From: Oligosphaera ethanolica
GTDB lineage: Bacteria; Verrucomicrobiota; Lentisphaeria; Oligosphaerales; Oligosphaeraceae
DNA: 64,000 nt
Assembly (NCBI RefSeq): GCF_030814695.1
Contig: NZ_JAUSVL010000001.1
Coordinates: 4,500,227 to 4,564,226 of the forward strand
Reading direction: 5' to 3'
The notes beneath the pieces were generated by a model. The model was not told the DNA's origin. It made no database searches and saw nothing but the letters and a program-made list of their open reading frames with translations. How positions within the stretch are numbered: position 1 is the stretch's first letter; each line of letters begins with the position of its first letter. Positions 8,199-16,951 of the stretch are shown one piece after another. Made by a program: the position numbers and the translations under genes.

Positions 8199-8873
8199 AT
8201 GGCACTCGAAGTCAAACACTTGGCCAAAGTTTTTTCGCATGCCGGCGGCGATGTGCAGCTGTTTAGCAACCTGTGTTTCAGTGTGCCGGACGGCGGCAGC
8301 GTCGCCTTGGTCGGGCCATCCGGCAGCGGCAAGACCACGCTGCTGCGCCTGATCGCCGCGCTGGAAACGCCCAGCGCGGGCAGCATCGTCGTCAATGGCC
8401 AGGATGTCACCGCCCTGCGTGGTGAGGCCGCCCGGCGCTTCCGCCGGCAGAACATCGGTTTTGTTTACCAGGAACACCGGCTGCTACCGCAACTCACCGC
8501 GCTGGAGAATGTGTTGCTGCCGACCCTGGCGGAGAAGACCGCACGCAAGGCCAGCGACTTTTGCGACGAGGCCCGGCGGCTCCTCGCGGCTGTGGGCATG
8601 TCGCCACGCGAGACATTTTTCCCTGGTGAGATGTCCGGTGGCGAATGCCAGCGGGTGGCGCTGGCGCGGGCTTTGATCCTGCGGCCGACGCTGTTGCTGG
8701 CCGACGAGCCGACTGGCCAGCTTGATGCGGCGCGCGTGGAGCAGCTCCTGGCGCTGTTTCAGCAGATTAACCGCGACGAAGGCGTGACCATTGTCATGGC
8801 CACCCACAGCCGCCAGGCCATGAATTTCATGAAAGAACAGGTCGTCCTCCGCCAGGACGATGGCAGAAAATAG
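8199..8873 (+). CDS. ABC transporter ATP-binding protein, LolD/MacB type
   Basis: 224 residues. Walker A is GPSGSGKTT (about 40-48), the Q-loop region FVYQEHRLLPQLT, the signature MSGGECQRVALARAL, Walker B LLLADEPTGQLD and the switch His ATHSRQAM. Length and motif spacing match the MacB/LolD/FtsE group that works with FtsX-type permeases in lipoprotein release or export of envelope substrates. The gene begins 4 bp after the lipoprotein gene, so it is probably co-transcribed. Its likely partner permease starts 732 bp downstream, beyond a hairpin-rich gap. LolD itself cannot be separated from other members of the group on sequence alone. Confidence 0.85.
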   Translation: MALEVKHLAKVFSHAGGDVQLFSNLCFSVPDGGSVALVGPSGSGKTTLLRLIAALETPSAGSIVVNGQDVTALRGEAARRFRRQNIGFVYQEHRLLPQLTALENVLLPTLAEKTARKASDFCDEARRLLAAVGMSPRETFFPGEMSGGECQRVALARALILRPTLLLADEPTGQLDAARVEQLLALFQQINRDEGVTIVMATHSRQAMNFMKEQVVLRQDDGRK

Positions 8874-9223
8874 GGGAAAATAGGAGCGAATAGCAGCAAA
8901 CAGAAGCCCCCGGGCGCCCTGGCGGGGCGCCGTCAACGTAGCCCCGGGCGCGGCCCGGGGAATGAGAAGCAATAAAACGTATGCCCTGGCAGGGCATTTC
9001 AACAACAATCATCATGCATTGCGGGACTGTCCTTGAGGTGCCCTTACAGGGCACTGAAGGTAACGGCGTTGTCCCCCGGCCTACGGCCGGGGCTACGATG
9101 AAGAAGCCCCTCCGGGGCTGCTAAAAGAGGAGCCCACGGTGTCACAGTTCATATTATTCCTTTTAGACCTTTGTCAACTAATCACTTAGGAGTCGTTCAT
9201 TAATTACGTTTACACTTTTCAAT

Positions 9224-9299
9224 GCAAACGCTCTTTGCCGAAATGCCGTGCCATTGGTCAACGCAAACGCTCTTTGCCGAAATGCCTTGCCATCGGTCA
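9224..9299. repeat. Two-copy 37-bp direct repeat (period 39)
   Basis: Both copies begin GCAAACGCTCTTTGCCGAAA and differ only at a few bases in the second half (GTGCCATTGGTCA versus TTGCCATCGGTCA). It is too few copies for a CRISPR and lies just outside the family A element. Confidence 0.7.
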
Positions 9300-9304
9300 A
9301 TATT

Positions 9305-9475
9305 TCCCTCGCCGCGAAGCGGCAGAAGCGCTGAAAGCGCGAAACATACCAGCCCAGGGCAAGCACGCTGAAAGCGTGCGCCGCCCTGGGTATAACGGCG
9401 ACAATGTTCGTGTTCCTAGGCCCCTTTGGCCCCAGTCGGCGAAGCTGACTGGGGCCAAAGGGGCAATGGAACTCA
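9305..9475 (-). repeat. Interspersed repeat family A, copy 1
   Basis: On the minus strand this copy aligns along its whole length with copies at 21,982 and 56,375. It carries two hairpins: arms 9421-9437/9447-9463 (17 bp, perfect) and 9353-9360/9383-9390 enclosing a second stem (9363-9368/9374-9379). The boundary sequences GGAACAC-GAACA and GGTTCCATTGCC are shared by the copies, while the stems differ in sequence yet still pair. Confidence 0.75.
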
Positions 9476-9605
9476 CTTTTCTTGCTTGCACTATCGCACC
9501 CTTGCAGGCTGCTTTCGCGAGGATAGACGCCTTCAGCGGCCGTGGGTATAGTTGTAAATGTTATTATCGAACAGCTCCTTATCCCAAGTCTTTTTTACTC
9601 AACTT

Positions 9606-12368
9606 ATGACCCGATTTACCCTCTTCATCCGCAATGTGCGATATTATGGCCGGCAGTGCCTGCTGCTGGTGCTTGGCGCCATGCTGGTGTCTGGGGTAAT
9701 AAGCACGGCGCTGTACCTGGGCGATTCGGTGGAGTGGACGTTGCGGCAGCGCGTCGAACAGCGCCTGGCAGGGGTGCGGTCGGTCGCGCAGTGGGACGGC
9801 GTCCGTCTGGCGCCGGGGGCGATTCTGCACACGCGCGGCTTCGTGCAGACAGCGGCTGGTCGGGCCAGAGCGATTGCGGTCTATGGTCTTGACGACCAGG
9901 CCGCCGCCGGCCTGGCTGACCGCGAGGCCTTGGCCAACCAAGCCCTGCTGGATTTCCTCGGTGGCGAGGCGGCCACCGCTGCCGGCGACCTGGTCATACG
10001 CGTGCAGACCATGCCCGAAATCGCTGCGGAGAGCATGCCCGGCCGACCTGGCCGGATCCGTCAGCTGCGGGTCAATCTGAAAGGCCTGTTGCCGACGCCG
10101 TTCCGGGATTTTTCGCTGGAGGACAGCCAGAACGCCCCGCTCAATCTCTTTCTGCGGCGGTCGTACCTGGCCAGCAGTCTGGAATGCGCGAACGGCGGCA
10201 ATCTCGCCGTCAGCGAAAAAAGCGCCGATGCGTTGCAGCACGAGTTGCAGAATGCGCTGACGCCTGAGGACCTCGGCCTCTTCTTTGCCGATATGGGCGG
10301 CCGACCAATCCTCAAAAGTCGGCGCTACTTCTTGCCGGAGTTCGTCGCGCCGGCCTTTCCGGAAGCCCAACCCGTGCTCAGCTGGTTTTTTGCCGAGTTG
10401 GCTGACGATGCGGCCAGTTTGGTCTACAGCTTCATCGCGGGTGTGCCGGAGGGGCTGATGCCGATACCGGCGGACGAGTGCTGGTTGCCTGCGCAGCTCG
10501 GCTTGCAGCCCGGCGCGGGGCCGGCGCGCTTGCGTTATTTCCAGACCGGCGCGTTTCGGGACATCATGGTTAGCGACGCGTCCTTTGCGCGTCTGCGGCT
10601 GGTTGATGACCGCGCCATCACGCGCGCCTTGAGCGCGGACATACCCGGCCTGACGGACTCGGCGAGCTGCTCGCAATGGGACGCACCCTTGCCGGTGGAC
10701 CTCAAGCGCATCCGCGATGACGACGAGGCGTACTGGCGCGAGCATGGCGCCAAACCCAAAGCGTACATCGCGCTCAGTCGCGCTCAGGAGCTCTTTGGCG
10801 CCGATGCTCTCAGTGGCCTGTTGTTTCCCGCCGGGGCCGAGGAGGATGTGCTGCGCGTCCGGCTGACGGCCTTGCTGCGCGATGAGCCGGGCCTGCTGCA
10901 TTGCTTTGAGCCGCGGGCGGATGCCCTCGCCAACGCGCTTGCCGGCGTGGACTTCGCCGCGCTGTTTCTCGGCCTGAGTTCGCTGGTGATGGCGTCGGCC
11001 TTGCTGGTGCTGATGCTGATGCTGCGCCTGCAGCTGCTGGAGCGGCATGGCGAAAGCGAGCTCTTTGCGGCCTTGGGCTTTCCGGCGAACTGGCTGCGCT
11101 GGGAGCTGGCGGTGGAGCTGGGGCTGGCGCTAGTCCTTGGCAGCGCGCTGGGCGTGCTGGCTGGCATGGCCGTCAGTGCACTGCTTCTGCAGGTGCTCGG
11201 CTGGGTGTGGGGCGACTTGTACGGCCTAAGCCGGATGATATGGCGCTGCGAAACGTCGTCCATTGCCGGTGCTTTCGCCGCATCGGCGTTGTTGGGCCTG
11301 GGCGCGCTGCTGCTGCTGTTGTGGCGGGAAGGGCGGCCGGCGTTTTGGCGGCGCCAGTGGTCGCGGCCTATGAGCGGCATCGCCGATCTGTCCTGGCGGA
11401 CTGTCTGCCGGCGGCAGTCCCAGAGCCGGCCGCTGGTGGCTTTGCTGACGCTGGGCATTACGCTCACTCTTGCTGTCGGCGCCAATGCCATTCGCACGCG
11501 TGGCGAAGAGGGCTTCGGCTACCAGTGGCTGCTCAGTACGGCACTGCCTTTTACGGGGCCGTTGCCGGGTCAGGACAGCGGCAAGGTGCTGCCCATACGC
11601 GTGCACCTTGCCAGTCCGGCTGACTGCAGTAACCTCAGCCGGGTCAGCACCCCAAATGTCTTTGGCGTGCCTCTGCAGTGCCTGGGCGAGAACGCGCCAA
11701 AACTGACGCCCGCTGGCGCCGCCGCCGATCGCGGTGTGCTGCAGTGGATTCTCAAGGCCCGCCTCGGCGACAGCCTGGAATACGCTGGCGGCAGCGTCGT
11801 CCTTGAACACGCCTTTGCCGGGTCGGTTTTCCAAGGCGGCATTGTGGTTGGGGCGGACACTTTCCAGCGGCTGTTTCCCGATGAGCACGGCGCGGCCATG
11901 TGGCTGCTGCGTGCCGATGCCGATCTGCCGGCGCTGACGGCGGCGCTAGCGGACCACGGCGTCAGCCTGGAGAGCAGCCGCGAACGCATGGCGCGCTTTG
12001 ACGCCATTCAGAACCGCTATCTGTTGCTGTTTCTAGCGCTGGGCGTGTTGGCCTTGCTGCTTGGTGTTGGCGCTATGGCGTTGGCCTTGGCACGGGCCAT
12101 GGAAGAACGCCGGGATGAAATCGTTCTGCTGGCGGAAATGGGTTTTGCAAACCACCGCCTTGCCGCCATATTTTTTGTTGAGCAGCTGGTCTTGCTGGGC
12201 GCCAGCCTGGCGCTGTCGCTGATCCTGCTGGGCATTTTGGCGCTGTTCAGCGCCCTATCTTTGCGCCTTGTCTTCCTGGTCCTGTCCCTGCTCGTGCTGT
12301 TGTGGTCAGTGGGCGTGGTCATGGAAGTGTTGGTCCTTGTGCGCCGCATCACGAATCGTGTATCGTAA
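9606..12368 (+). CDS. Large FtsX-type ABC transporter permease
   Basis: 920 residues from ATG 9606 (MTRFTLFIRNVRYYG); an in-frame start at 9558 would add 16 residues, and neither start has a clear Shine-Dalgarno. One hydrophobic helix lies at residues 13-35, then a roughly 430-residue extracytoplasmic domain, a bundle of three to four helices (about 455-580), a second soluble stretch, and a final three-helix FtsX-like domain (about 805-915) ending in a basic tail. This two-unit layout resembles large MacB/LolE-like permeases annotated as FtsX-like. The ATPase at 8199 is the probable partner. Substrate unknown; a role in exporting lipoproteins or envelope-disturbing compounds would be guesswork. 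Confidence 0.8.
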   Translation: MTRFTLFIRNVRYYGRQCLLLVLGAMLVSGVISTALYLGDSVEWTLRQRVEQRLAGVRSVAQWDGVRLAPGAILHTRGFVQTAAGRARAIAVYGLDDQAAAGLADREALANQALLDFLGGEAATAAGDLVIRVQTMPEIAAESMPGRPGRIRQLRVNLKGLLPTPFRDFSLEDSQNAPLNLFLRRSYLASSLECANGGNLAVSEKSADALQHELQNALTPEDLGLFFADMGGRPILKSRRYFLPEFVAPAFPEAQPVLSWFFAELADDAASLVYSFIAGVPEGLMPIPADECWLPAQLGLQPGAGPARLRYFQTGAFRDIMVSDASFARLRLVDDRAITRALSADIPGLTDSASCSQWDAPLPVDLKRIRDDDEAYWREHGAKPKAYIALSRAQELFGADALSGLLFPAGAEEDVLRVRLTALLRDEPGLLHCFEPRADALANALAGVDFAALFLGLSSLVMASALLVLMLMLRLQLLERHGESELFAALGFPANWLRWELAVELGLALVLGSALGVLAGMAVSALLLQVLGWVWGDLYGLSRMIWRCETSSIAGAFAASALLGLGALLLLLWREGRPAFWRRQWSRPMSGIADLSWRTVCRRQSQSRPLVALLTLGITLTLAVGANAIRTRGEEGFGYQWLLSTALPFTGPLPGQDSGKVLPIRVHLASPADCSNLSRVSTPNVFGVPLQCLGENAPKLTPAGAAADRGVLQWILKARLGDSLEYAGGSVVLEHAFAGSVFQGGIVVGADTFQRLFPDEHGAAMWLLRADADLPALTAALADHGVSLESSRERMARFDAIQNRYLLLFLALGVLALLLGVGAMALALARAMEERRDEIVLLAEMGFANHRLAAIFFVEQLVLLGASLALSLILLGILALFSALSLRLVFLVLSLLVLLWSVGVVMEVLVLVRRITNRVS

Positions 12369-12417
12369 TTGCCTCCTGAACCCAAAAGCCACCCCTCAAC
12401 CAGAAAGAAAACTGCCT

Positions 12418-13707
12418 ATGAAACATCTATGCAAAGCCATTCTTACTGCCGCGTTGTGTGCCTTGCCGTGGAGTGTGTATGCTGACGACGTTCTGAGCTT
12501 CCGTGGCGAGAATCGCCAGGGGCGCTATGACGCTGACGACGTTCTCAAAAGCTGGCCGGAGGGCGGTTTGGAGCCCGTGTGGGTTTACGATGGCCTGGGG
12601 GCGGGCTGGGGGTCGCCGGCGGTGGTCAGCCGCCGTGTCTTTATCAACGGCACGGACCCGTCGGACCCGACGATGGAGACGCTCACGCATCTGGGGCGCA
12701 AGGGTGAGGTGATCTGGCAAGTCAAGACCGGGCCGGTGTGGGCAAAATCCCATTCCAGCGCCCGAAGTACGCCGACGGTGGTTCCTGGCGCTGCGCGTGG
12801 CGAAGGTCTGATCTACGTGCATACGGGCGGCGGTACGCTACTGTGTGTGGCGGAGAAGGACGGCAAGGTGCTATGGCGGCAGGATGTCAGCGGGACCTAC
12901 GAAGGTCGTCCTGGCAACTGGGGCTATGCCGAATCGCCGGTGGTGGTGGACGACAAGGTGTTTGTCAGCCCCGGCGGCCGCAAGGCGTCCATGGTGGCGT
13001 TTCATCGCCTGAGCGGCAAGGTCATTTGGGAAGCTGAGCCGATGGGCGACAGCAGCAGCTACGCCGCGCCGGTGCAGTGGAAAGATCAGCTCATCCAAGT
13101 TAGCGGCAAGAATGTCTTCGGCGTGGACATCCGGAACGGCGCCATCCGCTGGAAAATGCCGGCGAGCGCCGAGGGCAGCAAGGGTCGCAACGACATCAAC
13201 TGCAACAACGTGCTGCTGGAGGACAATCGCGTGCTGGTGATCAGCGGCTATAACGACCCGGCGCTGATGTTCGAGATCGCCCCCAATGGCAACAGCGCCA
13301 AGATGGTGTGGACCAACGAGATACTGGACCCGCACCACGGTGGCGCCGTGCTGGTGGACGGCAAGATCTACAGCTCGACTTGGCTGAATAACAGCAGCGG
13401 CACTTGGGCCTGCGTGGACTGGGCTACCGGCAAGACCTTGTACGATACGCCGTGGGATAACCTCGGCAAGGGCTCCATCATCGCTCTGGATGACGACCTG
13501 CTGATTATGTACGAAGAGAAGCGCGGCACGGTCGCCCTGGCGCGGCCCAATCCCGCCAAACTGGACATTATAAGTTCCTTCCAGTTCCGCCTCGGCGCCA
13601 AAGAACACTGGTCGCATCCGGTGGTCAGCAGCGGCCGTTTGTACATCCGCCGCGGCAATGTCTTGGCCATGTACGACATCCGCGACAAGAACAAAGACAA
13701 GGACTGA
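12418..13707 (+). CDS. Secreted PQQ-like beta-propeller protein
   Basis: 429 residues from ATG 12418. The N-terminus is a clean Sec signal peptide (MKHLCKAILTAALCALPW, cleavage predicted after VYA near residue 22). The rest is a PQQ-like/outer-membrane-type propeller with blades such as FRGENRQGRYDADDVLKSWP, GWGSPAVVSRRVFINGT and EHWSHPVVSSGRLYIR. Proteins with FRG-N-x-G at the start of a PQQ-like propeller are very common in Planctomycetota and Lentisphaerota, where their function is unknown. It lies 49 bp after the permease and 55 bp before a sulfatase, so it may be part of either transcription unit. No catalytic motif is seen. Confidence 0.78.
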   Translation: MKHLCKAILTAALCALPWSVYADDVLSFRGENRQGRYDADDVLKSWPEGGLEPVWVYDGLGAGWGSPAVVSRRVFINGTDPSDPTMETLTHLGRKGEVIWQVKTGPVWAKSHSSARSTPTVVPGAARGEGLIYVHTGGGTLLCVAEKDGKVLWRQDVSGTYEGRPGNWGYAESPVVVDDKVFVSPGGRKASMVAFHRLSGKVIWEAEPMGDSSSYAAPVQWKDQLIQVSGKNVFGVDIRNGAIRWKMPASAEGSKGRNDINCNNVLLEDNRVLVISGYNDPALMFEIAPNGNSAKMVWTNEILDPHHGGAVLVDGKIYSSTWLNNSSGTWACVDWATGKTLYDTPWDNLGKGSIIALDDDLLIMYEEKRGTVALARPNPAKLDIISSFQFRLGAKEHWSHPVVSSGRLYIRRGNVLAMYDIRDKNKDKD

Positions 13708-13762
13708 CCGCGCGGCGCCGCGCAGCGCCGGGGACCGGCAGCAATAATCAGGGAGTAGCGCC

Positions 13763-15220
13763 ATGAGCAGCAAACGCCCCAACGTGGTATTTATCCTGGC
13801 CGACGACATGGGCTATGGCGACGTGTCCTGCCTCAATCCCGCGGGCAAGATCCGCACGCCGTGCCTGGACCGCCTGGCTGGCGCGGGCATGGCGTTTAGC
13901 GACGCTCATGCCAGTTCGGCGGTGTGTACGCCGTCGCGCTACAGCCTCCTCACCGGCCGTTACAACTGGCGGTCGTGGCTCAAGGAAGGCGTGACCTTTG
14001 GTTACGATCGGCCGGTGATCGAAGCGGGGCGCATGACCGTCGCGTCCTTCCTAAAGAGCCATGGCTACGCTACGGCCTGCTTCGGCAAATGGCACCTGGG
14101 CTGGTCCTGGCAGCGCGAGAATGGCAGCGCTGACAGCCCCGTCGATTTCAGCCAGGCCATTACGGACGGGCCCACCGCGCGTGGCTTCGATAGCTTCTTC
14201 GGCATCAGCGCGTCGCTGGATATGCCGCCCTACGTCTATGTCGAAAATGACCGGGCGACGGCCATCCCGGACCGTGATACGCCGGGTTGCAGCGGCAAGG
14301 CATTCTGGCGCGAAGGGCCCATCGCGCCGGATTTTGAACACGCCGAGGTACTGCCCACGCTCTGTCGTCGCGCGGTGCAATGGCTGGAAAAACAGGCCGC
14401 CGGCGCACAGCCATTCTTTCTCTATTTTCCGCTACCGGCACCGCATACGCCGATACTCCCTGCCGAGCTATTCCGAGGCTGTTCTGGCACTAACGCCTAT
14501 GGTGATTTCTGCCTGCAGGTGGATGCCGTGGTCGGCGAGATCGCCGACAGCATCGACCGCCTCGGCCTGCGCGACAACACCGTGCTGATATTCGCGTCCG
14601 ACAACGGCTGCGCGCCTATGGCGGACCTGCAGGAACTCGCCGCCGCGGGGCATTTCCCCAGCTACCATTTCCGCGGCCACAAGGCCGACATCTACGAAGG
14701 CGGCCATCGCGTGCCCTTGATTGTGCGCTGGCCCGACACCATCGCCCCCGGACAGCGTTGCGATGACACGGTGTGTCTCGTTGATCTGCTGGCTACATGC
14801 GCGGATATCCTCGGCGAAAAACTGCCGGCTGACGCTGGCGAGGACAGTGTCAGCAATCTGCCGCTGTGGCGCGGTCAGCCCCTTGACCGAAGCCTGCGCG
14901 AAGCGACTGTGCACCACTCCATTGATGGATCTTTTTCCATTCGCAAAGGCCGCTGGAAGCTTGAGATGTGTCCGGGATCCGGCGGCTGGAGTTCGCCGCG
15001 ACCCGGCAAGGAATGCGAAGGGCTGCCGCCAATGCAGCTCTATGACCTGCAGGACGATGTCGGCGAGCGGCGCAACCGCCTGGCCGAGTACCCGGAAGTC
15101 GTCGCCGATCTGCAGGATCTGCTTACCCAATACGTCGTCAACGGCCGCAGTACGCCTGGCGAGGCACAGGGAAACTACGGCGGCTGCAGCTGGCGCCAAC
15201 TCTGGTGGCTGCAGCAATAA
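13763..15220 (+). CDS. Sulfatase (formylglycine-type), cytoplasmic form
   Basis: 485 residues. The alkaline-phosphatase-like sulfatase fold is clear: metal ligands D14 and D15 in ILADDMGYGD, the CxPSR motif CTPSRYSLLTGR with Cys55 as the residue converted to formylglycine, GKWHLGW, and D280/N281 in FASDNGC. It should hydrolyse sulfate esters of carbohydrates (arylsulfatase/GlcNAc-6-sulfatase group). No signal peptide is visible, unlike many sulfatases of this phylum, so it probably acts on imported sulfated oligosaccharides. The ATG at 13763 follows AGGGAG with good spacing. A dedicated maturase (anSME) is needed but is not in the window. Exact substrate cannot be read from the sequence. Confidence 0.88.
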   Translation: MSSKRPNVVFILADDMGYGDVSCLNPAGKIRTPCLDRLAGAGMAFSDAHASSAVCTPSRYSLLTGRYNWRSWLKEGVTFGYDRPVIEAGRMTVASFLKSHGYATACFGKWHLGWSWQRENGSADSPVDFSQAITDGPTARGFDSFFGISASLDMPPYVYVENDRATAIPDRDTPGCSGKAFWREGPIAPDFEHAEVLPTLCRRAVQWLEKQAAGAQPFFLYFPLPAPHTPILPAELFRGCSGTNAYGDFCLQVDAVVGEIADSIDRLGLRDNTVLIFASDNGCAPMADLQELAAAGHFPSYHFRGHKADIYEGGHRVPLIVRWPDTIAPGQRCDDTVCLVDLLATCADILGEKLPADAGEDSVSNLPLWRGQPLDRSLREATVHHSIDGSFSIRKGRWKLEMCPGSGGWSSPRPGKECEGLPPMQLYDLQDDVGERRNRLAEYPEVVADLQDLLTQYVVNGRSTPGEAQGNYGGCSWRQLWWLQQ

Positions 15221-15336
15221 CGCTTCTTCCACGTGTTGCCCCCCAAAAAATAGGCGGCTACAGTCTTCTCGCTGGAATTTCAACAAAGTCGTAGAGCACG
15301 CCACAATGCTTAGCCACACATCAGAAGGTTATACCC

Positions 15337-15657
15337 ATGGACAATAAGGAGCGCGATTATACATCTGAGTTCAAGGCCAAAGTCGCCATGGCCGCGCTCA
15401 AAGGGGAAAAGACGCTGGCTGAGCTTGCCCTTGAGTATGGCGTGCGGCCCCAGGAAGTCAGTCAGTGGAAAGAGCAGATGCAAGCATCTGCCACCGCAGT
15501 GTTTAGTAGCGGAGCTGGTCGTAGCCATCGTGGCAAGAGGTCGAAAACAGAGGCAGCTGCTGCACACGATGAAGTCGACCGTCTTCGTGTGGAGCTGGCC
15601 TGGCTACAGAAAAAGGCACGTCAACTGGGCTTATCCGAAGACGAACTGAAGCCGTGA
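15337..15657 (+). CDS. Orphan IS3-type transposase OrfA
   Basis: 106 residues. The helix-turn-helix region (TSEFKAKVAMAALKGEKTLA, then YGVRPQEVSQWKEQM) matches the OrfA protein of IS3-family elements, and the C-terminal part has leucine-rich coiled-coil character (VDRLRVELAWLQKKARQLGL). In intact elements a frameshifted OrfB with the DDE catalytic domain follows directly. Here the next gene is unrelated and on the other strand, and I find no OrfB. The piece is therefore likely an immobile remnant, though OrfA itself is not visibly broken. I could not define terminal inverted repeats. Confidence 0.7.
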   Translation: MDNKERDYTSEFKAKVAMAALKGEKTLAELALEYGVRPQEVSQWKEQMQASATAVFSSGAGRSHRGKRSKTEAAAAHDEVDRLRVELAWLQKKARQLGLSEDELKP

Positions 15658-15684
15658 GGCGGGGACATACCCAGTCGTGGACAG

Positions 15685-15713
15685 CTCCCCCCTTGGCTTT
15701 TGCCAGGGGGGAG
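15685..15713. terminator. Bidirectional hairpin between convergent genes
   Basis: CTCCCCCC at 15685-15692 pairs with GGGGGGAG at 15706-15713, with further TTGGC/GCC pairing inside. It lies between the OrfA stop and the stop of the minus-strand fibronectin-like fragment. No long T run follows. Confidence 0.45.
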
Positions 15714-15721
15714 TCATTGTC

Positions 15722-16951
15722 CTAAGGAATTACAAACATACGGCTTCTGGGACCGGCCAGTCCGGTTGCGGTTTTACCCGTCAGCAAAATGTAACTCGTT
15801 CCCGGTCCCCAAGCGATCCCCAGTGGCACCGTGCCGGTCAAATCGCCGGTGACGGTCACTGGCCGATTGCGGGACTCCAGCCAGTCGGGGGCGCCGGGAT
15901 AGAACAGGAGCACATCGACAGACTTTGGCGCAATTCCGACCCAGGTGATCTTGACCGTGTCGGGATCGGCGCCTTTGACTTTTTCAGCCATGCTGATCGT
16001 TGGCGCAGTCAAGTCCGCAATCACCTGGAAGTAAATAGGCGACTCGTGATCCGGCGTTCGCGGCGAATGGTTCCAGCCGCCATACTCGCGCGGACTAGCC
16101 CCGTTGTAGGCGACCAAGCACCACAGGTAGGTTCCTACCGGCAGCTCGATGCGCACGCCGTTGATGGAGTCGACCCAGGTCACATTGCCGATGTCCACGT
16201 AGTTCAGAATCGGCACGCCAGCAGCTGAAGAAAGATACATCATGTAGCCGGTTGCGCCCGGGACTGGGTCCCACTCAAAGGCCAGTGGCGCCGTGCCGCT
16301 GGCCGCAGTGGCCACCCACCAGCCATCCGTCGGTCGCATGTGCTTGTAGTCTGGCACACCGGCGGCCGGGATTGCCGTCCCCGTAGTCACGACAATGGCG
16401 GGGCCGGAACTCCATTCGGAATCGCCGTAGGGATTGAATCCGCGTACCCGCCACGTACAGGTGTCGGGACCAACCAGGGTGATCGGCCGCGTTGTCGGCA
16501 CATTAAAGGGAACCACCTTGTCGGCACCGGGCATGAAGTAGGCATTGTGCAACACCTGGTTGTTCTTTGGCAAGGTGCCCTTGATTTCCACATCATAGCC
16601 TTGGGCATTAGCGGCATAGAAGCTGAGGCTGAAATTGCCGGGGGCGCCCGGATTGGGCGTGCAGCTCAAAGCGCTCGGGACGACTGGATACTGGGTGTCA
16701 TTGACGGGTGGATTCCGGTAGTCGACCGTCAGTGGGCGCGCACCAGCTGCCGGCAGCCAGGTGTTGCCGTAGGTGTCAGTATTCGGATGCCAGGTGCGGT
16801 AGCGCCAAAAATAGGTACCAGGCAGGAGTCCGTAGTGGGTCATCAGCAGATACTCCCGTGCGGGGCTCAATTCCGAGCGCAGGACGTTGGTCTCTAGGAT
16901 AATGTCGGCACCGATTGTACCTGGTGCGGCATCCCATATCTGGAAAATTAT
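15722..16951 (-). pseudogene. 3' fragment of disrupted adhesin-like gene (fibronectin-like domains)
   Basis: The frame is open from the ISL3 boundary (16951) to the stop at 15722, about 409 residues, with no proper start codon of its own. Coding character begins right at the junction (IIFQIWDAAPG), so the true N-terminus has been lost. The protein is built from beta-sandwich, fibronectin-type III-like units: GTYFWRYRTW, CTWRVRGFNPYGDSEWSSGP, and FEWDPVPGATGYMMYL. Upstream, on the same strand beyond the IS, is the rest of the gene. The two halves are offset by one base when the insertion and one target copy are removed, so at least one indel occurred at or near the junction. Expression of this part is unlikely unless driven from inside the IS. 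Confidence 0.75.

Larger units (their letters stand above)
8874..9605. repeat. Hairpin-rich intergenic region between ABC ATPase and permease
   Basis: No convincing gene lies here. Five perfect inverted repeats with three-base loops occur within 180 bp: arms at 8942-8949/8953-8960, 8981-8987/8991-8997, 9038-9044/9048-9054, 9074-9081/9085-9092 and 9105-9110/9114-9119. An additional GGCGCC pair is at 8913/8926. Two 37-bp direct copies follow (9224-9260 and 9263-9299, four differences at most), then a family A element (9305-9475). Such hairpins could attenuate or process the transcript between the ATPase and its permease. Confidence 0.75.
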
